Part shown: one piece after another, positions 48,501-57,182 of the stretch
Layout of the letters: each line of letters starts with the position of its first letter
Numbering within the stretch: the first letter of the stretch is position 1
Origin: Halictus rubicundus
Taxonomy: Eukaryota > Arthropoda > Insecta > Hymenoptera > Halictidae
Assembly: GCF_050948215.1 (NCBI RefSeq)
Contig: NC_135165.1
Location: 3,632,501 to 3,696,500, forward strand
Reading direction: 5' to 3'
DNA length: 64,000 bases
The notes under the pieces: generated by a model
Told to the model about the DNA's origin: nothing
The model's input: the letters and a program-made list of their open reading frames with translations, nothing else
Database searches by the model: none
Position numbers and translations under genes: made by a program

Positions 48501-51500
48501 CGCTAGGTTTACGGGCCACTGAAAGCGACTATTTTACATTACTTTGTAAAAATAACGTGAATTTATCTATCACAATTTGTAGCCACTCTTTTAATAATAT
48601 ATACCCACAGAAATTGCCTAAGCCCGTTCGATGCTAGGTTTACGGGGCACTGAAAGCGACTATTTTACATTACCTTGTAAAAATAACATGAATTTATCTA
48701 TCACAATTTGTAGCCACTCTTTTAATAGTATATACCCACAGAAATTGCCTAAGCCCGTTCGACGCTAGGTTTACGGGGCACTGGAATCGACTATTTTACA
48801 TTACCTTGTAAAAATAACATGAATTTATCTATGAAAATTTGTAGCCACTTTCTTAATAATATATATCCAAAGAAATTACCTAAAAAAAAATACCTCAATT
48901 GTTGGGATCTTAAATCAAATGACTTGCTCGAAGCTTCGGTTCCGACCCCCGACGTTACAAGTTTTGACGGTCCGCCGTGTACCTATTTGTATGGCTATTT
49001 GAATAACAAATACTTGCATCGTGAATGCAACCCTTTTGTTTTATTCTCCGTTTCTTTCCGCCGTCCCTTTACATCGAAATCTACGGCAACATAAAAGAAA
49101 GGCTGAGTTATGGCCGGCAGCCCGCGGATAGAGCCCTCAAGGATCCCAATCGGAAATTCAGCCGGTTGAGAAATGAATATAAATGCGAGATCGTGATGCA
49201 ACTGAAATATATTCTTTATCGAACGAAATGGTAACATACACGATCGCATATTTTACCCTTTCAAGTTTTACACTAAAAAAAAAAAAAAACACATCAGCGA
49301 TTCTGAATCAACTCCTGCACGCTGTCTGTGCTGATACAGTATCGATGTAGATTATTTAATGTTACTAAAAGAATGCATCGTATTTTATAATTTTTTAAAA
49401 TTCATTCTTTTTTGATGAAATACAATTAATTTCGACCGTCGACGAGTTCGAATCGATTTCATTCAACGTGTTCCATTAATATTCCATGCATCAACTAGTT
49501 CGTTTATTTATGTAATAATTACTTCTATTCCGTGAAACATTTTCTGGCGCCATAGTAGCACTGCCAGATCGATTTCGATCATCGACGAGCTCGCGTCGAT
49601 CTCGTTCCACTGTGTTCCATTAATTTCTTGTGATTCGATATCGCAGATTTAATTAGTTCTGGCAAATTTAAACCGCAATTATAGAATAGCCCCTCGTGCA
49701 TTGCAGATACGCGCTCTCGTTGCACAGCGGCAAGCAAAGCTGTAATTATTCATCGATAATCGTATCTCCGGCGCAACGACTCCGACGATTTCGGCGCGGT
49801 CCATCGACGCGTTCTCTATTTAGTGAAAATTACGCGGCCGGATATTAAGCGCGGCGCACTAAATATGCAACGAGTCGCGTGATTAATGCCCCGCGTCTAC
49901 GCGTATACATATTTCCATTCCGTGCCGGCCAACATCTGTCGCGAGTTTCGTAATGAAGATCGCGGAATCGAGGGCTGACGCCAAATGGCGATTCACTGCG
50001 GGCTCGTTTGCGTTACAGATTTATGTTGCATGTTCTAGATTCATTAAATATCATACCACATTACCGTACGTTGTCGTGCACCAGTGCCACTTCGGTTCCC
50101 CGAGCTTTTCAATTATTTCGTCGGGCGTGTTTATGCAATTTTTCAGTTTTCTAGACTTTCCAGAAGTTTCCGTATCAGAGCATTGGAATAACAGAGCATT
50201 GGAATAACAGAGCATTGGAATAACAGAGCGTTAGAGTCACGGAGCGTTGGAATAACAGAGCGTTAGAGTCACAGAGCGTTGGAATAACAGAGCATTGGAA
50301 TAACAGAGCGTTAGAGTCACAGAGCGTTAGAGTCACAGAGCGTTAGAGTCACAGAGCGTTAGAGTCACAGAGTGTTAGAGTCACAGAGCGTTGGAATAAC
50401 AGAGCATTGGAATAACAGAGCGTTAGAGTCACACAGCGTTGGAATAACAGAGCGTTAGAGTCACAGAGCGTTGGAATAACAGAGCGTTAGAGTCACAGAG
50501 CGTTGGAATAGCAGGGCGTTGGAATAGCAGAGCGTTAGAGTAAGAGAGCTTTAAATAACAAAGCGTTAGAGTAACAGAGCTTTCGAATAACAGGGCATTG
50601 GGATAACAGAGCGTTGGGATAACAGAGCGTTGGGATAACAGAGCATTGGAATAACAGAGCGTTAGAGTAACAGGGCATTGGGATAACAGAACGTTGGAAT
50701 AACAGAGCATTGGAATGACAGAGCTTTGAGTAACAAAGCGTTAGTGTAACAGAGCGTTGGAATAACAGAGCGTTAGAGTAGCAGAGCGATGGGATATCAG
50801 GGCGTTAGAGTAACAGAGCGTTCGAATAACAAAGCGTTAGAGTAACAGAGCGTTCGAATAACAAAGCGTTAGAGTAACAGAGCGTTCGAATAACAGGGCA
50901 TTGGGATAACAGAGCATTCAGTTATGAAATCGTGCAGGTACCGCGGATGAACCATCCACAATTCTAACAATCTTGGAGTCCCGACGAATCGCGATGAACT
51001 TTCCCGCACAACAAACTGGTCGCGAAGCGTCGTCGTCGATGGCTCGAATGAAATTTCTCCACGCCTAATTCATCTGTTCGCGGTGTTCGCTATATGGTCG
51101 TCGGTGACAGATGCCGAGCGACGCCAATAGCAGACGCCCAGTCAGTGGCCAGAAGGAGAGGCCCGCGAAACGAATTGGTCGTCAGCTGATTTTGACAGAT
51201 CCCGTTTCTACGTGAACTCGAGCCTATATGACCGGGGTTTAAAGAGGAGGGGTTTGGCTGGTTAGGTTGACGGAGGGCTCGGGGGTGGAGGAGTTATGGT
51301 GAACACAATGGAACCACTGCCGGCGACGACGCCATTGTGTGTCTGTACCGCGTCCCGCGTACATAAAGTCGATCGATGGGGACAGAGTGGAGGGCGATGG
51401 GTTTGAACTTCATGAATTTCCGCGTCTTTTCAAATCGCGAATAAATTAATACCGGGGACGGCAGCTGCACGCAAACGCCAATAAAATGCGTCCTCCCCGT

Positions 51501-52191
51501 GGGGATAATAGATCGGGCGTCGATACCCTCCAATCGAGTTAGATGAAGTACTAAAGGGAGCAATCCACGGTTCTGAATATTTCGACGGATCCTTCGCGCT
51601 CATTCTTTTGTGCTCGCCCGATCGATCCGCTTCGGAGCGTTCATGCACACCCGCTGTGAACTCCGTTTCGAAAACAATCGGTTTATTATTTTTCTTCCGA
51701 GATCTGGAATAGGTTTTAATTACCAATCTTACGGGCGTGTATTAACCCTTTGACTCCCTAGCTTAAAGTTAGAACATTTTTCTACGTAAATAATGTACAA
51801 TTCATTTGTTGCTGCTGCGAAATCAAGAATTCAAGTGCTAAAAAGCATCGAAACGTTTCTAAATATCTTTAGAACAGTCATTTCAGTTTAATAAAAGACT
51901 TAATATTATATCGTATTAGGTGTACAAATTAATTTGTGGCCGTCGCGATGAATCAGTTGTGATTTTATTTTATAATCATACGTTGGTCAGGGTTCGTTCA
52001 TAATGTATAGAAAATGATGAGAACTATTTTGAAGGCTTGAATACGTTCTGAGAGTTTGCGGGTGAACAACTTATGAATAGAAGGCGGTTTAATTTGTACA
52101 CCCAATAATTACCCCGACGTTTAGTTCAATGGATATTTTCAGCAAATTGCCACGGTGTCGGGCAAAGTAAAATTTATGACCAAAGCGGGGG

Positions 52192-52252
<61 letters not shown>

Positions 52253-55200
52253 TTACTATGCTCTTCGAATTTAATAATAGGATTGTGCCGCGAATGACTC
52301 ACCCTGTTCGGCTGGACGTGCCAGCTACGCCGTTTTCCATGTCTCTGTACACCATCTTCGGAAATGGTTAGGTCAGGCCTGCTGCCAACCAAACAACCCC
52401 CTGTATCATATTGGCCGACCAGGAGTCTCAATCGATTTCCTGGACAGATGCCCTGAACAGAAAAAGAAATACATTCGGCACTGATATTGCATTGCAACGA
52501 GACACGCACAGCTTTATTAAAAACCACAAGAAATGCGAACGAATTAAACATTAACTAGAAACGACGGTTTTCGACACCAGACTTTAATTATTCTCTACTT
52601 TCCATCACAGACTAACATATACGATAGCGACCTGACCAATTTATATTGATTTTAGAGCAACACTGTTGAGGGCCAGACAAAATGAACTAGTATGCTTTAA
52701 TTTGAAATGACATTATAAGGGAAGGGGTTTAGCTCGATCTCACTTCATTCTGAAACAAAGTTCACCGAATTATGCACGAGGATTCAAAATCTTCAAAAGC
52801 TCCAGGATTCAAATTTGTCTACATCACATGTCAATCTCATTAACCCATTTGCTTGATAAGGAAATACGAAAAGAACGTCTTTACCACCAAACTTTTTTCT
52901 TTTTATTATATTTAAGTGCAAAAATGACTACAAGTAGAAGAACTTCATATTTCAGCATTATAAGAAAAAATAAATCGAGCGTATATATATATACGCTAAT
53001 GATGCAAATGGGTTAAAAATGTTCAAAAGCTCCAGGATTCAAAGTTGTCCACGCGTTGGTTCGAACTGTTCAAAAAGCGCGAAAGCTTCCTCGCAGCCCC
53101 CGAAATTCCATCAGTATGTTTGAAATGCCAAACGAATGAGACGAGAGCTTGATTACAAGCACTGTCCGAAGGCATCCCGACATTCCCAAGATACTTTGAA
53201 ATCGTCATCAGCTTCGGGGACAGGAAAGGAAGCTCCAATTAGCCGTCTGCGCATCCGCGGGCGCATAGAGAGTTCCCGGCGACTCCGTGAAATTTCGACG
53301 AGAATAAACGGGATTGGTCTTAAGTTTCGTCTTGCCGACTGCGAGAACGAGACGTCTCTCTGTGTGATGTGAAAGCACGGTATCGTGTAACTCGCACACT
53401 CGTCGCCGAGATTCTAAGAACTCCCGAGCCTCCTCGCGTATCGAGTTCTCCGCGTGTGTAACATACTTCCGTGTCTGCAACCCTTGTGACGCAGCTGTCG
53501 ACCAGGGGTGGTTTTCGAATCCGTTGAAAAATTTCGTATCTCAAACCGTTTCACGCTTCCAGCCTCGTGCATTCCTCGGAAATAAAAATTCCTCGGCAAT
53601 AATAACCCGAATCAACCCTTGTTCTTCATCCCTTGCCTTGGAATGCAATTTCGAGATTTCTAAAATAGAATAATTGGTTTAATCGCTCGAGTCCGGAGAC
53701 TGCGTACATCCCCGTTAACAAGGCATCGGTCACTCGGAAAAAGTTAATGTTTTCATAGGTCTTCGAATAGTAGCATTTTCGGAAAAGTGTGGAGACACAA
53801 ATTTCAGATTCGAAAGGCGTGTTCGAGTAGGCGAATCGGTTTCGGAGGAAAGGGGAGGAAGATCGAAATAGAACAAGGTCGGAAGGGTCGAGATGACTCG
53901 AATCACCCTGATTCGCAGGTTTCGTGTTAATTTCCTTGTCGTTTCGGACGCGCGTCGACGACCGTCGCAGAACGGCGGGGTTGAAGCTCGCGTTCATTTT
54001 CGAAACGGCGGGCAGACGCCGTGTGTACCCAGCTCTACAAAACTGTTCATTTACCGTGGCGTACGAGGCCGAAAACGACAATGGTCCGGGACGAGCCCCG
54101 GCGCCATTACGGATCCTATTGACTCGCGAACGGAGAAAGGAGAAACCGGGGCTCGATCCGTGCTCGTTGCTAGCAGCGCGGCCGCGCATCTGCCGTTAAT
54201 TTTCGTGCGGACGTGCGAGACGAATCGATTTCGAAGTCAATGACGTGTCCCGAAACCGGGCTCGACGGTACTTTGCCCGATCTTCGTCTCCTAAGCGGAC
54301 ACTTAGGCCAGTCAGCTTCGATTCGCGTCGACGAACCGGCAATGTTTCTCGAACGAAATAAAAGCGATCCTTTTTGTTCACTATAGACACTCGCAATGAT
54401 TCCCGGTTTCCTTGTCTGCTTTGTAGAAATTGGAAAGGGCAGAGAATCGGAAAATTTTGCTTCATGGAATTGGCAGACCAAAGAAAAATTTCACTTACTC
54501 AAATCGTATATGCAATTTTAATTCTCTTGTTAACGCTAGGTTTACGGAACCCGTCAAAATGACGGATTTTAATATTTTTAATTTAAAAATATTAAGATTG
54601 TAAGGATGCATAGATGGGAAATTATTTAGCAAATTTATTTCTGTGGGTATATATTACTTTAAAAATATTGCCCAAATTTTGGGTAGCGCGTTCTTGTTAT
54701 TTTTACGAAGTGATGCAAAATATTCACTTTTAGTGCTCCGTAAACCCAGTGTTAATATCTTTACTCGATATATGTCCCAAATATCTAGCCGATAGTTGTC
54801 CCTGCCAGACCAGCGTTTTGGACATGCATCGTGCAGATGTGTCCAGAGAGCACTGTGTATACGTCTACGTGTAAATATACAATTTTGACAATTTTGACAG
54901 TAAATTGTCAAGTGGAAAATATGCGAATAAGGGAGTCAATGTAAACGAACACGCGTTCCTAAATTCTCTGTTCATGCTTCTACCGTGATGTGCGTTACGT
55001 ACTCATTGTTGAGGATGATGTTATGGAAAATTTTGTTTGGCCGCATCGTGTGTTGTTTCGCGCGAGGGAATCATTTTCGACCTGTCGATTACACAGCAGG
55101 CTGCGAAGCTTCTGGTGTGCATCGGATGAAGGGTTGAAACGCACATACTGGCAGGCTTAACAGCAGTAACCCGTAACGAGGGGGCGAGTAATTTCCTCGT

Positions 55201-57182
55201 AAACTTGTACCGCAGGCTGCACCCTTGTTTTCCAATTTCTAGTTAGAACACTGGCCACCGTTTCTTTTCAACGAACACCATACACGGTCTATCGTGCCTT
55301 CTGTCTGTGCCAGCGGGATCGATGCTCTGGCTTCAACTTGTACGAGCAACATGGTGACTTTGAAAGACAGCTGCTCCATCATCGGAAGACTCGTACCCGG
55401 TACACGCGCGCAAACCCTAACGATTAGACTGTGGATCGTCATGCAAAACACAAAATTTCATTAATCGCAGCGCACTGGAAGCAAACAAAAATATCTCTAA
55501 TCATTTTAGTGGTATGGAAAATTTCAATTCTTCTAATCCTTCTGGTGTCCCGAATTTTACCTACACATTTTTACCCGTAAATGCATCAAATCTACAGTCC
55601 AGTTCTAACCTAACGCTCCAGGTTGATCTGAAATCCCACTCCTAATAGCTACTCCGTGTCACTGGGCTATTCGTATTAGGTCCACCATGAAGATCAATGT
55701 GTACCACGAAGAAGAATGCTCAGAAACGTGTAAAATAAAACAGAAAAGTAAAAATTGGAACGGGCGTATCCACTTCTGTCATGAAGTCGACAGCATCCTC
55801 GGGTGGATTAAGTTTCACTGTTGCCACGAATTCGTCGAATCTACACTCTAGTCCTAGACTGACTCATCTCGTTGCCGGTCCCTGTTAAAGATAGGCCAAC
55901 AATAAGAGAACAGTGTGTCCACGAAGCACACGGTTCCCCGATGCGACGCGACGGTATCGCAAAGGCGACACAAAGGGGGGGTCCTTCGACAGAGGGCGGC
56001 CCGTAGAAGTCTCAGACATGAAGAGATTGCCATAGGTCGGGGACCCTCTCGGGAATCTTTGGAGCAGATGTCGAACGCGGAAACGATCCGGTCGGGTCGC
56101 ATCGCGAGAGACTCGTCGTTTCCCCGTGTTCGTGAGAGGAGTCTTTACACGTATCCGAGGCCGCAGATGAAGATCTTAGATCGGAGACTGTAACGGTGCA
56201 GTCGCCGACGCTCGCGCGTCCCATTTCCGCGATAATAATGCCGTGTCACGTGTCGTGGAAGAGAGAGACAGAGAGAGAGAGAGGAGAGGAGAGGGACGAC
56301 TATCCCCGCCGTTTCATCGCGGATGAGCGAAGCGCATTACACCGAGATGCATAAATAATGCACCGGGCAACGTGCATGCGTCAGCTCACGTGTCTCCCGT
56401 TCGGCACGCTTCGCGAACTCTGTCAGACGTTAATCGTCGCGTTAATACTGGTGCCTTTGCCTTGCGAGAGCTGATAGAAGGCCTCGATCACTATGATTTG
56501 TCGCTCGTGCAACCGGGCCTATTGTCGGAAAAATTTAGAATAACTCGCGACGATTCGAACCGATAATTTGTACGTTTGATGCTCGTTTCTGGCGGGAATG
56601 ATTGTTATTCGCAGGAAGACAATATTTTACAGGGGAAGAACAGTGCAGAATTTAACACCAGGTTTACGGAGCATTAAAAGCGAGTATTTTACATTACTTT
56701 ATCAAAATAAGAATACCTAAGGAAATAAGTTTGTTGAGCAATTCCACGTACATGGATCTTCATAATCTCAATAATCGTAAATTAAAAATATTAGAACCCG
56801 TCATTTTGACGTAAACCTACTGTGAAAATAGTCTGTTTCGTGGTTCGAAGGTTTGAACCGTTCGCGCTTATTGGTTCAATAAAATGGTTCTGTGCACGCT
56901 GTTCGTGTAAATACACGGACCGTCGGTGAATATGGCTGCAGACAGAGTTTTTTCCTTCTTTTTTTTTTTTAGCGTGCTCTGTTTCACCGGACAATATGAA
57001 CATTGAAAAATTTCGTTAGACGAGGCAATTACCTGTCTGCCGCGCAGGGCGCACAACCACCACCCTTCGAGGCCGGCAGTATTTTGCTCGAGTACCGTGA
57101 GCACGTCGCCCTTTCGGAAAGCCAATTCGTCGGGAGCTTCCGCAATATTGTCGTAGAGGGCCCTTGCCTTCACACATTTCTG
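23957..57182 (-). CDS. p130CAS: p130CAS/BCAR1-family adaptor, 8 visible coding exons, start exon missing
   Basis: Joining exons 57182-57033, 52452-52303, 29658-29532, 28303-28003, 26851-26499, 26411-26119, 25191-24835 and 24244-23957 keeps one frame of 672 residues. An SH3 domain (about 1-65; ALYDN, ALRGRQGICPGNRL) is followed by a substrate region with tyrosine motifs at about 113 (YDLP), 163, 187, 214, 251 and 287 (YDVP/YDIP), the docking type for Crk SH2 once phosphorylated. A Leu-rich helical bundle (about 291-458), EDYDYV at 483-488 (Src-family docking) and the C-terminal FAT-like domain (about 510-672) complete the order of human p130Cas, a cytoplasmic focal-adhesion scaffold linking FAK/Src to Crk. 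The start codon is not in the visible exons. Intron 2 is 22.6 kb. Intron 7 uses a GC donor. Confidence 0.93.
24829..24834 (-). promoter_or_regulatory. Non-canonical GC splice donor of CAS intron 7
   Basis: The coding sequence ends CAACCGCCCAAG (QPPK) and is followed by GCGAGT. Only a cut directly after AAG joins in frame to VFLAHGKF, giving QPPK-VFLAHGKF, parallel to human QPPK-IFVAHSKF. The nearest GT (GTATCC, four bases on) would break the frame. Confidence 0.8.
24835..25191 (-). CDS. p130CAS: CAS exon 7: Src-docking YDYV and start of FAT-like domain
   Basis: 119 codons, phase 0 to 0. It starts GNSTLLFKR (human GNASLLFRR), has EDYDYVNL at codons 25-32, then helix-rich sequence with NDKQLLAFYAAQVVTHGNHL and AFMQTVALNQPPK. 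No RPLPSPP-type Src SH3 ligand lies before YDYV; only 15 residues separate FKR from it. Confidence 0.95.
25537..26000. repeat. 174-bp tandem duplication inside CAS intron 6 (about 2.6 copies)
   Basis: GAATTGTCTGTTC recurs at about 25542 and 25716, and GAATTGTCTGCTC at about 25883. The first two copies are 174 bp apart (58 codons); the third is partial. On the minus strand the first two copies keep one open frame of about 103 codons (ending QEPPEEQTIHF). It lies between CAS exons 6 and 7. Confidence 0.8.
26119..26411 (-). CDS. p130CAS: CAS exon 6: second half of the helical bundle
   Basis: Acceptor GCGCAG| above 26411, donor ATTCAG|GTGAGC below 26119; phase 1 to 0. It encodes TLGNAGKAPDKGLATKLRPL and the helical stretch through DLIACARALTEDVRQVASFIQ-like sequence, matching the human CAS region ending AKQLASFLH. 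The intron that follows it upstream (26412-26498) is only 87 bp. Confidence 0.93.
26499..26851 (-). CDS. p130CAS: CAS exon 5: last YDVP motifs and first half of the helical bundle
   Basis: Acceptor TCTCTTTCAG| above 26851, donor GAAG|GTAATT below 26499; phase 2 to 1. It encodes PDYDVPRS, the proline-rich KTPTPPPPSQ, IYDVPVS, then a Leu-rich region beginning LELDSALEGLQRLQNEASAA (human LELEVAVEALARLQQGVSAT) and ending HDLAEFAEG. Confidence 0.93.
26873..26933. repeat. Short 10-11-bp minisatellite in CAS intron 4
   Basis: Repeats of CTCTGAAAAG / CTCTGAAAGA, about six units, about 20 bp upstream of the exon 5 acceptor in the minus-strand sense. Confidence 0.75.
27470..27486. repeat. Short GTT-rich run in CAS intron 4
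   Basis: A GTTGTTGTTGTTGTT tract. The rest of intron 4 (26852-28002) shows nothing else recognisable. Confidence 0.5.
28003..28303 (-). CDS. p130CAS: CAS exon 4: substrate region with three YDxP motifs
   Basis: Acceptor TTTCTTCCAG| above 28303, donor AACAG|GTACGC below 28003; phase 1 to 2. It encodes ECYDVPPRAVP, SCYDIPRQP and DCYDVPRPLQ, spaced about 25 residues apart in Ser/Pro-rich sequence. The cysteine before each of the three tyrosines is unusual and regular. Confidence 0.93.
28632..28852. mobile_element. TTAA MITE related to the CCCTTTGCACTCGA family, right end decayed
   Basis: The left end TTAACCCTTTGCACTCGAAG is intact. The body contains GGTCGGAAGAAATG and GTACGAGTAAATTGCAC on the minus strand, shared with the copy at 40672-41233. 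The right end (GGCGCCTTGTGAAGAG) no longer matches the terminal repeat. It lies in CAS intron 3. Confidence 0.65.
28885..28977. repeat. Partial right half of a GTTTACGG/TTAA element
   Basis: GTCAGTTTTAGTGCTTCG and TAAATCTAGTGTTAC resemble the right ends at 43.43 and 54.75 kb. The left half is absent. Confidence 0.5.
29532..29658 (-). CDS. p130CAS: CAS exon 3: start of substrate region (YDLP)
   Basis: Acceptor CTGTGCAG| above 29658, donor ACAG|GTAAGT below 29532; phase 0 to 1, 42 codons plus one base. VVTPQKCGDVYFYDLP parallels the vertebrate NEDD9/CAS block VITPVRTGHGYVYEYP that follows the SH3 linker. This supports direct joining to exon 2 despite the 22.6-kb intron. Confidence 0.9.
30830..30985. 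repeat. Partial copy of the ATATGTC MITE family
   Basis: It starts CAGTGTTTAACATGTCCC and includes ACCTAGCCGATAAAAGTCCC, shared with 43.2 and 54.8 kb, and CCTGGCCGATATATGTC, shared with the copy at 3.19 kb. The right terminal repeat is lost. Confidence 0.55.
31166..31390. mobile_element. TTAA MITE of the GTTTACGG family
   Basis: Left end AACACTAGGTTGACGG after TCAA; right end CCGTAAACCTAGTGTTAA. Just inside the right end is the perfect hairpin ACCCGTCA-TTT-TGACGGGT. About 225 bp, non-coding. The left half matches the unit of the 131-bp array at 47.9 kb. Confidence 0.8.
32159..32882. mobile_element. Foldback element with long unequal inverted arms
   Basis: The left end TTACCCTGAGATCGTCGAC and right end GTCGACGATTTCAGGGTAA are inverted. 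The left arm runs about 185 bp and the right about 121 bp, both built from a short repeating motif (TTTTCATCGACACG and GGTCAAATCG). The left arm has an extra internal stretch of about 65 bp. The centre (about 32345-32760) is unique sequence without coding capacity. No target duplication could be fixed. Confidence 0.8.
40672..41233. mobile_element. TTAA MITE (CCCTTTGCACTCGA family) split by a nested insertion
   Basis: The left end (40676 onward, CCCTCAGCACTCGA) and right end (CGAGTGCAAAGGG followed by TTAA at 41230-41233) belong to the same family as 28632-28852, in opposite orientation. The left TTAA has become TTAC. The body is interrupted at 40803 by a 311-bp insert. An A-run of 14 lies near 41140. 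Confidence 0.75.
40804..41114. mobile_element. 311-bp nested insertion with ACGAGT duplication
   Basis: ACGAGT occurs at 40798-40803 and again at 41109-41114. The related MITE at 28.7 kb reads straight through (minus strand GTACTGTACGAGTAAATTGC), so it shows the empty site. The insert has no evident terminal repeats and no coding frame. Its class is unknown. Confidence 0.7.
43102..43438. mobile_element. GTTTACGG-family MITE carrying a nested TA-type MITE
   Basis: The left end (CACTAGATTCACTGG, then AAAATGACGGGTT) and right end (GTAAACCTAGTGTTAG) correspond to the copy at 54530-54755. The body is split after GGTATA by a second element. Confidence 0.75.
43204..43340. mobile_element. Nested TA-type MITE (ATATGTC/CAGTG family)
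   Basis: Inverted ends CAGTGTCTACTCGATACATGT and ACATGTATAAACACTG lie at a TA in the host element. The uninterrupted host sequence is seen at 54.65 kb (GGGTATATATTACTTTAAAA). The interior GCTGACATGTATCGG relates it to the copies at 2.96 and 30.8 kb. The exact outer limits are uncertain by a few bases. Confidence 0.7.
45202..45409. repeat. Two direct 104-bp repeats
   Basis: GCGAGTTCTCAGTCATC occurs at 45208 and 45312. The two 104-bp units are nearly identical, both ending TATATCGGAATAA. A third short trace (TATATCGGAATAAAATTGT) is at about 45604. Possibly a fragment of a larger element. Confidence 0.8.
45463..45520. repeat. (CT)29 microsatellite
   Basis: An uninterrupted CT dinucleotide run of 58 bases. 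Confidence 0.98.
46423..46540. mobile_element. Left end of a TTAACACGTT MITE, interrupted
   Basis: TTAACACGTTGAACGCC followed by the hairpin GTCAGCCA-TATG-TGGCTGAC. The element is cut by the mariner remnant that follows. Confidence 0.6.
46541..46689 (-). pseudogene. mariner transposon remnant (C-terminal end)
   Basis: It begins with a mariner-type terminal repeat, TTAGGTCGTCCCATAAG. The minus strand reads a degenerate transposase C-terminus (DGMMSLPKRSEEVVE, then a stop), similar to the DGI(M/K)xLPxRWxKVV ending of mariner transposases. Only about 150 bp remain, and the catalytic region is absent. Confidence 0.6.
46690..46917. mobile_element. TTAA MITE of the TTAACACGTT family
   Basis: TTAACACGTTCGTCGCC at the left and GCCGTTCAAGGTGTTAA at the right; 228 bp. 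Inside the left end lies the hairpin GTCACCC-ATATGC-GGGTGAC. Confidence 0.75.
47506..47540. repeat. (CTT)n microsatellite
   Basis: A TTC/CTT run of about 35 bases. It makes the poly-Lys/Glu/Phe stretches of overlapping open frames here. Confidence 0.95.
47853..48884. repeat. 131-bp tandem array derived from a TTAA MITE half
   Basis: Units start ACGCTAGGTTTACGGG. Starts are at 47853 (first unit 123 bp), 47976, 48107, 48238, 48369, 48500, 48631 and 48762, with a 131-bp period. Each unit contains GACTATTTTACATTAC, ATTTATCTATCACAA and ATATATACCCACA, matching the left half of the elements at 31.2 and 56.7 kb. Eight units in all. Confidence 0.92.
50175..50918. repeat. 16-bp minisatellite with interspersed variants
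   Basis: About 46 units of CAGAGCGTTGGAATAA and CAGAGCGTTAGAGTCA types. Later units carry TTAGAGTAA, TTGGGATAA and TTCGAATAA forms. Occasional units are 15 bp. Open frames across it are a by-product of the period (48 bp is 16 codons). Confidence 0.95.
52193..52249. repeat. (GA)n microsatellite next to CAS exon 2
   Basis: An uninterrupted GA run of about 57 bases, about 50 bp beyond the exon 2 donor, inside intron 2. In the pre-mRNA it is a CU tract. Confidence 0.97.
52303..52452 (-). CDS. p130CAS: CAS exon 2: end of SH3 domain and linker
   Basis: Acceptor TTTCTGTTCAG| above 52452, donor AACAGG|GTGAGT below 52303; 50 codons, phase 0 to 0. GICPGNRLRLLVGQYDTGG matches human GIVPGNRLKILVGMYDKK. 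It is followed by a basic linker ending RRSWHVQPNR. Confidence 0.95.
54530..54755. mobile_element. TTAA MITE of the GTTTACGG family, complete
   Basis: TTAA at 54530-54533 and 54752-54755. Ends CGCTAGGTTTACGG and CCGTAAACCCAGTG are inverted. Hairpin CCGTCA-AAA-TGACGG lies just inside the left end. 226 bp, non-coding. Confidence 0.85.
54764..54863. repeat. Partial ATATGTC-family MITE
   Basis: TTACTCGATATATGTCCC at the left and GAGCACTGTG near the right. It is shorter than the other copies. Confidence 0.5.
56652..56825. mobile_element. GTTTACGG-family MITE with internal deletion
   Basis: Left end TTAACACCAGGTTTACGG; right end TGACGTAAACCTACTGTGAA. It aligns with 31166-31390 but lacks about 40 bp in the middle and a few bases of the right hairpin. 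Confidence 0.75.
57033..57182 (-). CDS. p130CAS: CAS exon 1 visible: first part of SH3 domain
   Basis: Acceptor TTTTCTGTTGCAG| above 57182, donor AGACAG|GTAATT below 57033; 50 codons, phase 0 to 0. KARALYDNIAEAPDELAFRK and EGWWLCALRGRQ match human LAKALYDNVAESPDELSFRK and DGWWLCSLHGRQ. No start codon is present here: an upstream exon must supply the Met and a few residues, as in vertebrate CAS genes. Confidence 0.95.

Larger units (their letters stand above)
29659..52302 (-). other. CAS intron 2 (22.6 kb), repeat-rich
   Basis: No further CAS exon is needed, because exon 2 and exon 3 join in phase 0 with the expected protein order. CpG-rich blocks at about 33.1-33.8, 42.7-43.1, 44.4-46.3 and 46.9-47.7 kb produce open frames on both strands by composition and might be regulatory. 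I see nothing recognisable in 33.9-40.6 kb or 48.9-50.1 kb beyond short low-complexity runs. Identified repeats are listed separately. Confidence 0.6.
52453..57032 (-). other. CAS intron 1 (between SH3 exons), 4.6 kb
   Basis: It separates the two halves of the SH3 domain. It holds MITE copies at 54530-54755, 54764-54863 and 56652-56825, and a CpG-rich block at 53.3-54.3 kb with composition-driven frames on both strands. A short GA-rich run is at about 56263-56290. Nothing else was recognised. Confidence 0.6.

Noticed and set aside
50429..50710. Minus-strand 93-codon frame with repeated LCYSNALL
   Set aside because: A by-product of the 16-bp minisatellite; no start context and no conservation argument.
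53626..54243. Overlapping 187- and 116-codon frames on opposite strands
   Set aside because: Both strands are open at once in a CpG-rich block of CAS intron 1, the mark of composition rather than coding.
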